DNA of 64,000 bases, taken from positions 310,001 through 374,000 of the forward strand of contig FCOH02000001.1 of NCBI GenBank assembly GCA_001544595.2, written 5' to 3'. Positions 25,318 through 36,223 of the stretch are shown piece after piece (the first letter of the stretch is position 1; the number at the start of each line of letters is the position of its first letter). Source of the stretch: Caballeronia peredens (lineage in GTDB: Bacteria > Pseudomonadota > Gammaproteobacteria > Burkholderiales > Burkholderiaceae). The position numbers and the translations under genes were made by a program. A model generated the notes under the pieces. That model made no database searches. It was not told the DNA's origin and saw only the letters and a program-made list of their open reading frames with translations.

Positions 25318-28300
25318 ATGAACGCACCCGATCGCGCAGCGCTAGCCGCCGCCAATATCTCGCTGGACGACAAATACACGCTGGAGAAAGGCCGCGTCTA
25401 TATCAGCGGCACGCAGGCGCTGGTGCGCCTGCCGATGCTGCAGAAGGCGCGCGACCGCAAGGCCGGGCTGAACACGGCGGGCTTGGTTTCGGGCTATCGC
25501 GGTTCGCCGCTCGGCGCGCTCGATCAGTCGTTGTGGAAGGCGAAGCAGCATCTGAAGGACAACGACATCGTGTTCCAGCCGGGGGTAAACGAGGATCTCG
25601 CGGCCACGTCGATCTGGGGAACGCAACAGGTCAATCTCTGGCCGGGCGCGACGCGCGACGGCGTTTTCGGCATGTGGTACGGCAAGGGACCGGGCGTGGA
25701 CCGCACGGGCGACGTATTCAAGCACGCGAATTCCGCCGGCACCGATGCCCATGGCGGCGTGCTCGTTCTCGCGGGCGACGATCACGCGGCGAAGTCGTCG
25801 TCGGTCGCGCATCAGTCGGATCACGCGTTCATTGCGGCGGGCATTCCGGTGCTGTATCCGTCGAATGTCCAGGAGTATCTCGACTACGGCCTGCACGGTT
25901 GGGCGATGAGCCGTTACTCGGGTCTCTGGGTCGCGATGAAATGCGTGACCGATGTCGTCGAATCCACTGCATCGATCGATCTCGATCCGGACCGCGTGGA
26001 GATCGTCACGCCCACCGATTATGCGATGCCCGCGGGCGGCCTGAACATTCGCTGGCCCGATTCGCCGCTCGCGCAGGAAGCGCGTCTGCTCGACGAGAAA
26101 TGGTACGCGGCGCTGGCCTACGTGCGCGCGAACAAGCTGAACCGCGTCGTGATCGATTCGGACAAGCCGCGCTTCGGCATCATCACGGCGGGCAAGGCCT
26201 ATCTCGACGTGCGTCAGGCACTCGTCGATCTCGGCCTCGACGATGAAACCTGCACGCAGATCGGCCTGCGCGTGCTGAAAGTGGGCTGTGTCTGGCCGCT
26301 CGATGCGCAAGACGCACGCGCGTTCGCAACGGGTCTCGAAGAGATTCTCGTCGTCGAGGAGAAGCGGCAGATTCTCGAATATGCGCTCAAGGAAGAGCTT
26401 TATAACTGGCGCGAGGACGTGCGTCCGCGCATCTACGGCAAGTTCGACGAACGCGACAACGAAGGCGGCGAATGGTCCGTTCCGCGCGGCAACTGGCTTC
26501 TGCCCGCGCATTACGAACTGTCGCCAGCGCTGATCGCGAAGGCGATCGCGCGCCGTCTCGCCCGCGCGGATCTTCCCGACGACGTGCGTTCACGCATGCT
26601 CGCGCGCGTCGAAACGATCGAAGCGAAGGAGCGCGAGGCGATCAAGCCGCGCGTCGATGTCGAGCGCAAGCCGTGGTTCTGCTCGGGCTGTCCGCATAAC
26701 ACGTCGACTCGTGTGCCGGAAGGCTCGCGCGCGCTCGCGGGCATCGGCTGCCATTACATGTCGATGTGGATGGACCGCAAGACCGAGACGTTCAGCCAGA
26801 TGGGCGGCGAGGGCGTCGCGTGGATCGGGCAAATGCATTTCTCGGGCGACAAGCACGTATTCGTCAATCTCGGCGACGGCACGTATTTTCACTCGGGCCT
26901 GCTGGCGGTGCGCGCGGCGATCGCGGCGAATGCGAACATCACCTACAAGATCCTTTATAACGACGCGGTCGCGATGACGGGCGGCCAACCCGTCGACGGT
27001 GTGCTCACGGTGCCGCAAATCGCGCATCAGGTCTTTGCGGAAGGGGCGAAGCGCATCGTCATCGTGACGGACGAACCGCAGAAATACGATGCGAATGTCG
27101 TGTTGCCGAATGGCGTGAGCGTGCATCATCGCGACGAACTCGATCGCATCCAGCGCGAGTTGCGCGATACGCAAGGCACGACCGTGCTCATCTACGATCA
27201 GACCTGTGCGACGGAAAAACGCCGCCGCCGCAAGCGCGGCACGTATCCCGATCCGGCGCGCCGCGCGTTCATCAACGATGCGGTATGCGAAGGCTGTGGC
27301 GATTGCTCGGTGCAATCGAACTGTCTTTCGGTCGAGCCGCTCGATACGCCGCTCGGCACCAAGCGCAAGATCAATCAGTCGTCGTGCAACAAGGACTTCT
27401 CCTGCGTGAAGGGTTTTTGCCCGAGCTTCGTCACCGCCGAAGGCGCGCAGGTTCGCAAGCCGAAGGCCGCTGCGGGACAGAAGCCCGATTTCGACACACT
27501 GCCTCTGCCGACGCTGCCCTCATTGACGAAGCCTTATGGCGTGCTCGTGACGGGTGTGGGCGGAACGGGTGTCGTGACGATCGGCGGATTGATCGGCATG
27601 GCGGCACATATCGAGCGCAAGGGCGTGACCGTGCTCGACATGGCCGGTCTCGCGCAGAAAGGCGGCGCGGTGCTGAGCCACGTGCAGATCGCGCCGGAGC
27701 CACGGGCACTGCATGCGACGCGTATCGCGACCGGCGAAGCGCGTCTCGTGATCGGTTGCGATGCGATCGTTTCCGCATCGAACGATGTGCTCTCGCGCAC
27801 GCGACACGGCATCACGCAGGCCGCGATCAACAACGGCGCCACGCCGACGGCCGAGTTCGTCACCAACGCGCAGTGGAGTTTCCCCGGTGCGCAGACGGAG
27901 CGGGCGCTAACGGAGAGCATCGGCGCGGGATGTGCATTCATCGATGCCAATGCGCTCGCGCTGAAACTGCTCGGCGACACCCTCTATTCGAATCCGCTAT
28001 TGCTGGGCTTTGCGTGGCAGAAGGGCTGGCTGCCCCTCGAACTGGCGAGCCTGAAGCGCGCGATCGAACTGAACGGCGTGGCTGTCGAGAAGAACCTGTT
28101 GGCGTTCGACTGGGGACGATATGTCGCGCAACACGGCGTGGGCGATCTGATCAAGCCGGCGCAACAGGCCATCGTCATGAAGATGCCCGAGTCGGTCGAG
28201 CAGGTCGTCGCGACGCGCGAGGCGTTGCTCATCGCCTATCAGAACAAGGCTTATGCGGACGTGTATCGTGCTGCGGTCGAGCGCATCCGCGAGAAGGAAA

Positions 28301-28860
28301 AGCAGGTGAACGACCACGCGAAGTTGCCGCTCACGCGCGCCGTCGCCCTGAATCTCGCGAAACTCATGGCCTACAAGGACGAGTACGAAGTTGCGCGGCT
28401 CTATGCCGACCCCGCTTACCTCGACAAGCTGCGCGAGCAGTTCGAAGGCGAGCCGGGCCGCGACTACAAACTGGCGTTCCATCTCGCGCCGCCGCTCTTC
28501 GCGAAGCGCGACGAGCACGGACATCTCGTGAAGCAGCGGTTCGGCGCGTGGATGCTGCCGGCGTTCCGTCTGCTCGCGAAGATGAAACGCCTGCGCGGCA
28601 CATCGTTCGATGTGTTCGGCAAAACGGCCGAGCGCCGCACGGAGCGCCGGTTGATCGCGGATTACCTCGCGCTCGTCGATGAATTCTGCGCGACACTCGA
28701 CGAAGACCGTCTGGATATCGCGCTGCAACTCGCGAAGCTTCCGGATGAAATCCGTGGCTTCGGCCATGTGAAAGAGCGCAACATGGCGGCAGTGTCGACG
28801 AAGCGCGAACGCCTCATCGAGCGTTATCGCGCGCCGGTGGAGATCGCGGCGACCGCCTGA
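25318..28860 (+). CDS. Fused indolepyruvate ferredoxin oxidoreductase
   Basis: 1180 residues, combining alpha and gamma parts of 2-oxoacid:ferredoxin oxidoreductase. Domain order: pyrimidine/core domain (GLVSGYRGSPLG), TPP-binding domain (FVNLGDGTYFHSGL with the metal-binding GDG, near residue 520), an iron-sulfur segment with CEGCGDCSVQSNCLSVEP (about residues 658-675), and a C-terminal gamma domain starting VLVTGVGGTGVVTIGG. Catalyses oxidative decarboxylation of aryl or branched 2-oxoacids to acyl-CoA in aromatic amino acid breakdown. The long single-chain form is common in aerobic proteobacteria. Confidence 0.92.
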   Translation: MNAPDRAALAAANISLDDKYTLEKGRVYISGTQALVRLPMLQKARDRKAGLNTAGLVSGYRGSPLGALDQSLWKAKQHLKDNDIVFQPGVNEDLAATSIWGTQQVNLWPGATRDGVFGMWYGKGPGVDRTGDVFKHANSAGTDAHGGVLVLAGDDHAAKSSSVAHQSDHAFIAAGIPVLYPSNVQEYLDYGLHGWAMSRYSGLWVAMKCVTDVVESTASIDLDPDRVEIVTPTDYAMPAGGLNIRWPDSPLAQEARLLDEKWYAALAYVRANKLNRVVIDSDKPRFGIITAGKAYLDVRQALVDLGLDDETCTQIGLRVLKVGCVWPLDAQDARAFATGLEEILVVEEKRQILEYALKEELYNWREDVRPRIYGKFDERDNEGGEWSVPRGNWLLPAHYELSPALIAKAIARRLARADLPDDVRSRMLARVETIEAKEREAIKPRVDVERKPWFCSGCPHNTSTRVPEGSRALAGIGCHYMSMWMDRKTETFSQMGGEGVAWIGQMHFSGDKHVFVNLGDGTYFHSGLLAVRAAIAANANITYKILYNDAVAMTGGQPVDGVLTVPQIAHQVFAEGAKRIVIVTDEPQKYDANVVLPNGVSVHHRDELDRIQRELRDTQGTTVLIYDQTCATEKRRRRKRGTYPDPARRAFINDAVCEGCGDCSVQSNCLSVEPLDTPLGTKRKINQSSCNKDFSCVKGFCPSFVTAEGAQVRKPKAAAGQKPDFDTLPLPTLPSLTKPYGVLVTGVGGTGVVTIGGLIGMAAHIERKGVTVLDMAGLAQKGGAVLSHVQIAPEPRALHATRIATGEARLVIGCDAIVSASNDVLSRTRHGITQAAINNGATPTAEFVTNAQWSFPGAQTERALTESIGAGCAFIDANALALKLLGDTLYSNPLLLGFAWQKGWLPLELASLKRAIELNGVAVEKNLLAFDWGRYVAQHGVGDLIKPAQQAIVMKMPESVEQVVATREALLIAYQNKAYADVYRAAVERIREKEKQVNDHAKLPLTRAVALNLAKLMAYKDEYEVARLYADPAYLDKLREQFEGEPGRDYKLAFHLAPPLFAKRDEHGHLVKQRFGAWMLPAFRLLAKMKRLRGTSFDVFGKTAERRTERRLIADYLALVDEFCATLDEDRLDIALQLAKLPDEIRGFGHVKERNMAAVSTKRERLIERYRAPVEIAATA

Positions 28861-29804
28861 TCGTCGTATGCGTTGCGTGCCGCCGCGCGCAACGCATCGA
28901 GCATCACTTCGGCTGCGGGCGTGTAGAGCCGGTCCGCCCGCGTGACGATGCCGAAGTCGTCCATCCGGCAATCCATCGGCAACGGCAGCATCGCGACGAT
29001 GCCATGCCGTTCGTAATAGCGCGCGACATCTTCCGCCAGCACGGCGATCATGTCGCTTTGCTCCAGCAATTGCGTGACGAACAGAATGGCCGCCGTTTCG
29101 ACGACATTCGACGGCGGCGCGAGGCTCGCGCGCTGAAACATCAGTTCGAAGCGATGCCGCAGCACGCTGCCCGTCGGCGGCACGAGCCACGCCGCCTTCT
29201 GTGCATCGTTCAACGTCAGTTTCCGCTTCTTCAATAAAGGATGTCCTGCACGCACGACCGCGCGAGCCGGTTCGCTTGCGAGCGGTTCATATCGAAGCTG
29301 GACCATGTCGTGCTCTGCCGAGAGCCGGCCGATCACGATATCGAGCTTGTCTTGCGTGAGACGTTCGAGCAGCGTATTACTCGTATCGATCTCGACAGAA
29401 ATGCGGATGTCGGCGTGCAGGCGCTTCACTGCCGCGACCGCTGCGGGCAAGAGACGCACGCCCGGCGACGTGATCGCGCCGATGCTGACATGTCCGAGGC
29501 GCCCCGACTTGAGCGCGACGAGTTCTTCCTGAGCCTGATCGAGGCTGCCCAGCACCGCGCGCGCATGGCGGATGATCGCGTCGCCATACAGTGTGGGACG
29601 CACGCCGCGCGGCTCGCGATTGAACAGCGTGACGCCGAGCGTTTCTTCGAGTTCGCGCAGCGTTTTCGACGCGGCGGGCTGCGTCATGTTGAGTGCGGCT
29701 GCCGCGCGATGAATATTGCCTTCCTCGGCAAGCGCGACGACGAGCAGAAGCTGTCGCGTCTTGAGGCGGCTGCGCATGGATGAAGGGCTTGAAGTCAGCA
29801 GCAT
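28824..29804 (-). CDS. LysR-family regulator, GbpR-like
   Basis: 326 residues. wHTH at residues 13-72 (LKTRQLLLVVALAEEGNIHRAAAALNMTQPAASKTLRELEE). It resembles GbpR-type regulators of galactose/arabinose uptake and oxidation, which fits the divergent L-arabinose genes starting at 29918. The start could also be the ATG at 29777, nine residues later. Its 3' end overlaps the convergent oxidoreductase gene by 37 bp, an overlap of real coding sequence on both strands. Confidence 0.88.
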   Translation of the reverse strand: MLLTSSPSSMRSRLKTRQLLLVVALAEEGNIHRAAAALNMTQPAASKTLRELEETLGVTLFNREPRGVRPTLYGDAIIRHARAVLGSLDQAQEELVALKSGRLGHVSIGAITSPGVRLLPAAVAAVKRLHADIRISVEIDTSNTLLERLTQDKLDIVIGRLSAEHDMVQLRYEPLASEPARAVVRAGHPLLKKRKLTLNDAQKAAWLVPPTGSVLRHRFELMFQRASLAPPSNVVETAAILFVTQLLEQSDMIAVLAEDVARYYERHGIVAMLPLPMDCRMDDFGIVTRADRLYTPAAEVMLDALRAAARNAYDDQAVAAISTGAR

Positions 29805-29917
29805 TTAAGGGTTTATACGAATGCTGAATCGGTTATCGATTGCGTCCATCTTTTCATTGGCAGATTATCACGCAGCCGCGTAAGCTCAGCGGATACCGCA
29901 CACGACAGGAAGAGACG

Positions 29918-31651
29918 ATGTCTTCATCCAAGCCCAAGCTGCGTTCCGCGCAATGGTTCGGCACCAACGACAAAAACGGCTTCATGTATCGAAGCTGGAT
30001 GAAGAACCAGGGCATTCCGGATCACGAGTTCGACGGCAGGCCGGTTATCGGCATCTGCAATACGTGGTCGGAACTCACGCCATGCAACGCGCACTTTCGC
30101 AAGATCGCGGAGCACGTGAAGCGCGGCGTGTACGAAGCGGGCGGCTTTCCTGTCGAGTTCCCCGTGTTCTCGAATGGCGAATCGAACCTGCGTCCGACCG
30201 CGATGCTCACGCGCAATCTCGCCGCGATGGATGTGGAAGAAGCGATTCGCGGCAATCCCATCGATGCGGTCGTGCTGCTCACCGGTTGTGACAAGACCAC
30301 GCCCGCGCTTCTGATGGGCGCGGCGAGTTGCGACGTGCCCGCGATCGTCGTGACCGGCGGCCCGATGCTGAACGGCAAGCTCGACGGCAAGAACATCGGC
30401 TCGGGCACGGCGGTGTGGCAACTGCACGAATCGCTCAAGGCGGGCGAGATCGATCTGCATCAGTTTCTCTCGGCCGAAGCGGGCATGTCGCGCTCGGCGG
30501 GAACGTGCAACACGATGGGCACGGCATCGACGATGGCGTGCATGGCTGAAGCGCTCGGCACGTCCTTGCCGCACAACGCGGCGATTCCCGCCGTCGATTC
30601 ACGTCGTTATGTGCTCGCGCAGATGTCGGGCATGCGCATCGTGGACATGGCGCTCGAAGGCCTGACGCTCTCGAAGATCCTCACGCGCGAAGCATTCGAG
30701 AACGCGATCCGCACGAACGCGGCGATCGGCGGTTCGACCAACGCGGTGATTCACCTGAAGGCGATCGCAGGTCGCATCGGCGTGCCGCTCGAACTGGAAG
30801 ACTGGACGCGCATCGGCCGCGATACGCCGACCATTGTCGATCTCATGCCGTCAGGCCGCTTCCTCATGGAAGAGTTCTATTACGCGGGCGGCTTGCCTGC
30901 CGTGTTGCGGCGTCTCGGCGAAGCGAACCTCATTCCGCATCCCGACGCGCTCACGGTGAATGGCAAGTCGCTGTGGGAGAACGTGAAGGCCGCGCCCATC
31001 ACCGACGACGAAGTCATTCGCAAGCTCACGAATCCGCTGATCGAAGACGGCGGCATTCGCGTGCTGCGCGGCAATCTCGCGCCGCGCGGCGCAGTGCTGA
31101 AACCTTCCGCCGCGACACCCGAGTTGCTGAAGCATCGTGGCCGCGCGGTCGTGTTCGAGAACCTGGAGCATTACAAGGAACGCATCGTCGACGAGTCGCT
31201 CGATGTCGACCGGAACTCCGTGCTCGTGTTGAAGAACTGCGGCCCGAAAGGCTATCCCGGCATGGCCGAAGTGGGCAACATGGGCTTGCCGCCGAAGCTG
31301 CTGCGTCAGGGCGTGAAAGACATGGTGCGCATCTCCGATGCACGCATGAGCGGCACCGCTTACGGCACGGTCGTGTTGCATGTCGCGCCGGAAGCGGCGG
31401 CGGGCGGGCCGCTTGCCGCCGTGCGCGACGGCGACTGGATCGAGCTCGACTGCGACTCGGGCACGCTGCATCTCGACATCAGCGATGAAGAACTCGCGCG
31501 CCGCATGAACGATCACGAACCGCCGCGCGCGCATGGCGAAGGCGGTTATCAGCGCCTTTATGTCGATCACGTTCTACAAGCCGACGAAGGATGCGACCTC
31601 GACTTTCTCGTCGGCAAGCGCGGCGCGGCCGTGCCGAGACATTCGCATTGA
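29918..31651 (+). CDS. IlvD/Edd-family dehydratase, likely L-arabinonate dehydratase
   Basis: 577 residues. Iron-sulfur cysteines lie in the typical positions: ICNTWSELTPCN (near residue 50), LLTGCDKTTPA (near residue 125) and GTCNTMGTAST (near residue 200). Removes water from a sugar acid to give 2-keto-3-deoxy-acid. The sugar-acid subtype, not the branched-chain IlvD, is indicated by the following aldolase-fold and sugar dehydrogenase genes. Start at 29918 after AGGAAGAG. Promoter shared with the divergent LysR gene. Confidence 0.88.
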   Translation: MSSSKPKLRSAQWFGTNDKNGFMYRSWMKNQGIPDHEFDGRPVIGICNTWSELTPCNAHFRKIAEHVKRGVYEAGGFPVEFPVFSNGESNLRPTAMLTRNLAAMDVEEAIRGNPIDAVVLLTGCDKTTPALLMGAASCDVPAIVVTGGPMLNGKLDGKNIGSGTAVWQLHESLKAGEIDLHQFLSAEAGMSRSAGTCNTMGTASTMACMAEALGTSLPHNAAIPAVDSRRYVLAQMSGMRIVDMALEGLTLSKILTREAFENAIRTNAAIGGSTNAVIHLKAIAGRIGVPLELEDWTRIGRDTPTIVDLMPSGRFLMEEFYYAGGLPAVLRRLGEANLIPHPDALTVNGKSLWENVKAAPITDDEVIRKLTNPLIEDGGIRVLRGNLAPRGAVLKPSAATPELLKHRGRAVVFENLEHYKERIVDESLDVDRNSVLVLKNCGPKGYPGMAEVGNMGLPPKLLRQGVKDMVRISDARMSGTAYGTVVLHVAPEAAAGGPLAAVRDGDWIELDCDSGTLHLDISDEELARRMNDHEPPRAHGEGGYQRLYVDHVLQADEGCDLDFLVGKRGAAVPRHSH

Positions 31652-31768
31652 TTTTGCTGTCCGGAGCCTGAGAGCGTTGTGATAAACGGAGCCCGGCGTG
31701 CGCGCCGGGACTTCGACCATAAGCATGAACTGCATGAGCCTTTCATTCATATCATCGTGGACGACAGC

Positions 31769-32698
31769 ATGAACAGTCGCGTCAATCCCCGCTATCGCGG
31801 CATCTTCCCGGTCGTGCCGACGACCTTCACCGAATCCGGCGAACTCGATATCGAGAGTCAGAAACGCGCGGTCGATTTCATGATCGACGCAGGCTCGGAT
31901 GGCCTCGCGATTCTCGCCAATTTCTCCGAGCAGTTCTCGCTGACCGACGACGAACGCGACATCCTCACGCGCACGATCCTCGAACATGTCGCGGGCCGCG
32001 TACCGGTGATCGTCACGACATCGCATTACGGCACCCGCGTCTGCGTCGAGCGCAGTCGTCGTGCGCAGGAACTGGGCGCCGCGATGGTCATGGCGATGCC
32101 GCCGTATCACGGCGCGACGTTCCGCGTGCCCGAAGCGGCCATCTATGACTTCTACGCGCGCCTTTCGGATGCGCTGACCATTCCCATCATGATTCAGGAC
32201 GCGCCCGCGGCAGGTACGTTGCTGTCGGCGCCGTTTCTCGCACGCATGGCACGCGAGATCGAACAGGTGTCGTACTTCAAGATCGAGACGCCGGGCGCGG
32301 CGAACAAGCTGCGCGAACTGATCCGTCTCGGGGGCGAAGCGATCGAAGGTCCATGGGATGGCGAAGAAGCGATCACCTTGCTCGCGGACATGAACGCGGG
32401 CGCGACCGGCTCGATGACGGGCGGCGGCTTTCCCGACGGCATTCGCCCGATCATCGAGGCGCATCGCGAAGGACGCATCGACGACGCGTTCGATCTGTAT
32501 CAGCGATGGCTTCCGCTCATCAATCACGAGAACCGGCAAGCGGGCCTGCTTGCGGCGAAGGCGCTGATGAAGGAGGGCGGCGTGATCGCGTGCGAGTTGC
32601 CGCGTCATCCGCTGCCGGCGATGGCGCGCGAGACGCGCGACGAACTCATCGCCATCGCGCGGCGTCTCGATCCGCTCGTGCTGCGCTGGGCACATTAA
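31769..32698 (+). CDS. DapA-family lyase, likely 2-keto-3-deoxy-L-arabinonate dehydratase
   Basis: 309 residues, (beta/alpha)8 aldolase of the DHDPS/NAL family. The Schiff-base lysine is in SYFKIETPG (about residue 171) and the YHG/PPYHGAT loop supplies active-site groups. It matches the second dehydratase of the oxidative L-arabinose route (to 2-oxoglutarate semialdehyde) by context; a keto-deoxy-galactonate aldolase is the alternative. Start at 31769 is placed where the family begins; an in-frame GTG at 31679 would add 30 residues. Confidence 0.85.
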   Translation: MNSRVNPRYRGIFPVVPTTFTESGELDIESQKRAVDFMIDAGSDGLAILANFSEQFSLTDDERDILTRTILEHVAGRVPVIVTTSHYGTRVCVERSRRAQELGAAMVMAMPPYHGATFRVPEAAIYDFYARLSDALTIPIMIQDAPAAGTLLSAPFLARMAREIEQVSYFKIETPGAANKLRELIRLGGEAIEGPWDGEEAITLLADMNAGATGSMTGGGFPDGIRPIIEAHREGRIDDAFDLYQRWLPLINHENRQAGLLAAKALMKEGGVIACELPRHPLPAMARETRDELIAIARRLDPLVLRWAH

Positions 32699-33682
<984 letters not shown>

Positions 33683-33688
33683 ACGGAT

Positions 33689-36154
33689 CTACGACGCGCG
33701 ATACGACGCGCTTCGCGATGCGTTGATCGCACAGACGTCGCCCTCGGGCGCGGCGCTCACGTTCGTGTGCCGCGCGACGAGCGGAATGCGCCGGGTGCTG
33801 CCAGGCGCGAGATGAAACCAGTCGATGCGAGCGTAATAGTTTGGATCGACGACATGCACCCAGCGCGCGAGCTGCTCCGTTTCAACGACGAGACTCCATT
33901 CGTCGTTCTGCTTCTCGACGGTTACATTCAGTCCGATATCGTGCCGCTCACCGATCGACGGATCGGGAAAGTGAAACGCTTCGGAAAGCACGGCGCCGGT
34001 GTCGGTATCGCGCAAGACGACGTGCGTCGCGTCATGCGCGCGCGGGCCGAAGCGATACGCATACGTGATATCGAAGAACGCGCCCAGCAGCGCATTCGAC
34101 GACACGCGTTGCACGCTGCGCGGCGGCAGAACGACGTCGCGCGAGCCGCCCGCGACCTTCACCGCACCGTCGCGCAGACAAACCAGTTCGACGCGCCCGC
34201 GGATCTCGCGCGCGCTTTCGTTGACGAGATGAACGTCGAGACCATTCAAGCCTTCATCGAGGATCAGCGCCTGCACCGGCTGAAGCACGCGCGCGAGTCC
34301 ATGCAGCGCGCTCTTCGGTGCGCCGAGCACGTCGATGACGCCCCAGCCCGCGCCCGCGCGCACATCGAGCAGGTTCCATACGATGCCGCCTGCGCACGTC
34401 GAACCTGCGCGCCGCCATTCGGAGAACACGGCCGCGATCACATCGGCGACGACGGCGCGCGACAGCGTGAGATAGCGCTCGGGATCTTCATAGCGCAGCC
34501 GCGGCACGTCGAGACGGTAGAGCGATTGCAGATAGTATTCGCGCACGTCGTCGAAGTCCCATGCCGAGCCGGGATCGCGCGGCACGCCCGCTTTCCAGCG
34601 CGGTTCGTGTGCGCGCGCGTTCGGCAGCGCGCGCAGTGCGGTATCGTCGGGGACGTTGGCGAAGGCCAGGCATTCGGAGGCGAAGCGCACTTGCGCGCGG
34701 CGCACGTCATCGAACGATCGCTGATACGCGGGCACGCCGTAGTAATGCGTAATGCCGCCCTGCGTGCCGAAGGGCATCGAGACGGTATCGCCCGGCGCCG
34801 CGCTCGGCGAGTTCACGACATACGCGACGTCCGGTCGCTCCGCCGCAATCGCGCCCGGCAACAGTTCCGTGAAGAGGCGCTGCTGATAGGCGTCGAACGG
34901 AAGCCCGAGCATTGCCGCCTGCTGGTGGACTTCGCTTCCACCGCACAACACCGCGAGCGAGGCGAAGCGCCGCGTGCGCGCGAGGAACTGCTCGGCTTCG
35001 CGCTGCACGCTGCTGCGAAAGGCTTCGTCGTCGGGATAATCGAAGTTCGCGAACGCGAAGTCCTGCCAGACGAGCACGCCGTAACGATCCGCGAGTTCGT
35101 AGAACGCGTCGGATTCGTATAGCGTGATGCCGCTTACGCGAATGATGTTGAGGCCCGCGTCGCGAATCAGCGCGAAGATGCGTTCGAGCTTCTCGCGCGG
35201 CGCATCGAGCGAAACGATATCCGCCGATGTCCAGCATGCCCCTCGCGCAAATACGGGCAGACCGTTCACCACGAGTTGAAAGCCTGCGTTGTCCGGGCCG
35301 CGATCGACTTCCACGGTGCGAAAGCCGATATCGCCGAGCGCGATATCGCCGAGTCGGACTGCGTATAGCGAAGGCTCGCCATGCGTATGCGGATGCCACA
35401 TGCGTACATCGGCGACGCGGAGCCGGCCCGTCAACGTATGCTTGTCCTGCCATTGCAGCGTGCCTTTTGCGTCGCCGCATTCGATGGCGACCGGCGTGCT
35501 TTCCTGCGCATGAAAGAAGCGCACCGTGACATCGAGAATGCCGTCGCTGCCATCGACATGCGAGCGCATGTCGATCTTGTCGATGCATTCACGCGACTCG
35601 CCGATCAGTTCCACCGCGCGCCATGGTCCCACCGGCTGAATCGTGGGACACCAGCCGGACATATGCCCGAGCAGCGTCGTGCGCACGTTGCGCAGCGTCG
35701 CTGGCTGCGCAAGTTTGGGACGCCATCGGGCGCGTCCACGTTTTGCCGCAAGCGCGGGGGCGATCGAACGAAAACAGAGATGCAGCGTGTGCTCGCCGTT
35801 CAGATCGACATCGAGATCGTGCGCGACGAACATCGAATCCGAATCGAGCAGCTTGCGGTCGTCGAGCCATACTTCGGCGATGGTCGCGAGTCCGTTGAAG
35901 CGCAGGCGCCGTTTGCCGATGCCTTCGAGCTTCACGCGATACCAGTGATCCGCATGCGCGAACGGCTGGGCGAGCGCTTCATCGTCGACGCCGCTCGCGC
36001 GCAACGCCGATGCGATCGTGCCCGGCACAGGTGCGTCGATCCATTGCGTGAACGTATCGAGCGAAGCGGGCGTCGCGCACGAACCCGCGGGCGTGCTCAC
36101 GCATTGCCAGCCTTCGGCAAGACGGCGCGGCGCGTGCGCGAGCGAAACGTGCAT
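33689..36154 (-). CDS. Glycoside hydrolase family 2 protein (beta-mannosidase-like)
   Basis: 821 residues: N-terminal jelly-roll sugar-binding domain (about 1-190), immunoglobulin-like domain (about 195-285), TIM-barrel catalytic domain (about 290-640) and C-terminal beta domain. Glu408 in AVLCGGSE is the acid/base and Glu494 in FASECLAF the probable nucleophile, by analogy with beta-mannosidases. No signal peptide, so it is cytosolic. The start at 36154 follows GAGGA; it lies 69 bp after DUF1839 as last gene of the carrier-protein operon. Glycosidic substrate unknown. Confidence 0.85.
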   Translation of the reverse strand: MHVSLAHAPRRLAEGWQCVSTPAGSCATPASLDTFTQWIDAPVPGTIASALRASGVDDEALAQPFAHADHWYRVKLEGIGKRRLRFNGLATIAEVWLDDRKLLDSDSMFVAHDLDVDLNGEHTLHLCFRSIAPALAAKRGRARWRPKLAQPATLRNVRTTLLGHMSGWCPTIQPVGPWRAVELIGESRECIDKIDMRSHVDGSDGILDVTVRFFHAQESTPVAIECGDAKGTLQWQDKHTLTGRLRVADVRMWHPHTHGEPSLYAVRLGDIALGDIGFRTVEVDRGPDNAGFQLVVNGLPVFARGACWTSADIVSLDAPREKLERIFALIRDAGLNIIRVSGITLYESDAFYELADRYGVLVWQDFAFANFDYPDDEAFRSSVQREAEQFLARTRRFASLAVLCGGSEVHQQAAMLGLPFDAYQQRLFTELLPGAIAAERPDVAYVVNSPSAAPGDTVSMPFGTQGGITHYYGVPAYQRSFDDVRRAQVRFASECLAFANVPDDTALRALPNARAHEPRWKAGVPRDPGSAWDFDDVREYYLQSLYRLDVPRLRYEDPERYLTLSRAVVADVIAAVFSEWRRAGSTCAGGIVWNLLDVRAGAGWGVIDVLGAPKSALHGLARVLQPVQALILDEGLNGLDVHLVNESAREIRGRVELVCLRDGAVKVAGGSRDVVLPPRSVQRVSSNALLGAFFDITYAYRFGPRAHDATHVVLRDTDTGAVLSEAFHFPDPSIGERHDIGLNVTVEKQNDEWSLVVETEQLARWVHVVDPNYYARIDWFHLAPGSTRRIPLVARHTNVSAAPEGDVCAINASRSASYRAS

Positions 36155-36223
36155 GAGTATTCCTCGTGGATCGGATGGAAGGAACGGCGCCGAAACCGCA
36201 TCGCGAAGATGCGGCTCCGGCAT

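Noticed and set aside
27285..28682. 465-codon frame inside the indolepyruvate oxidoreductase gene
   Set aside because: Same strand, shifted frame, low-complexity Arg-rich translation.
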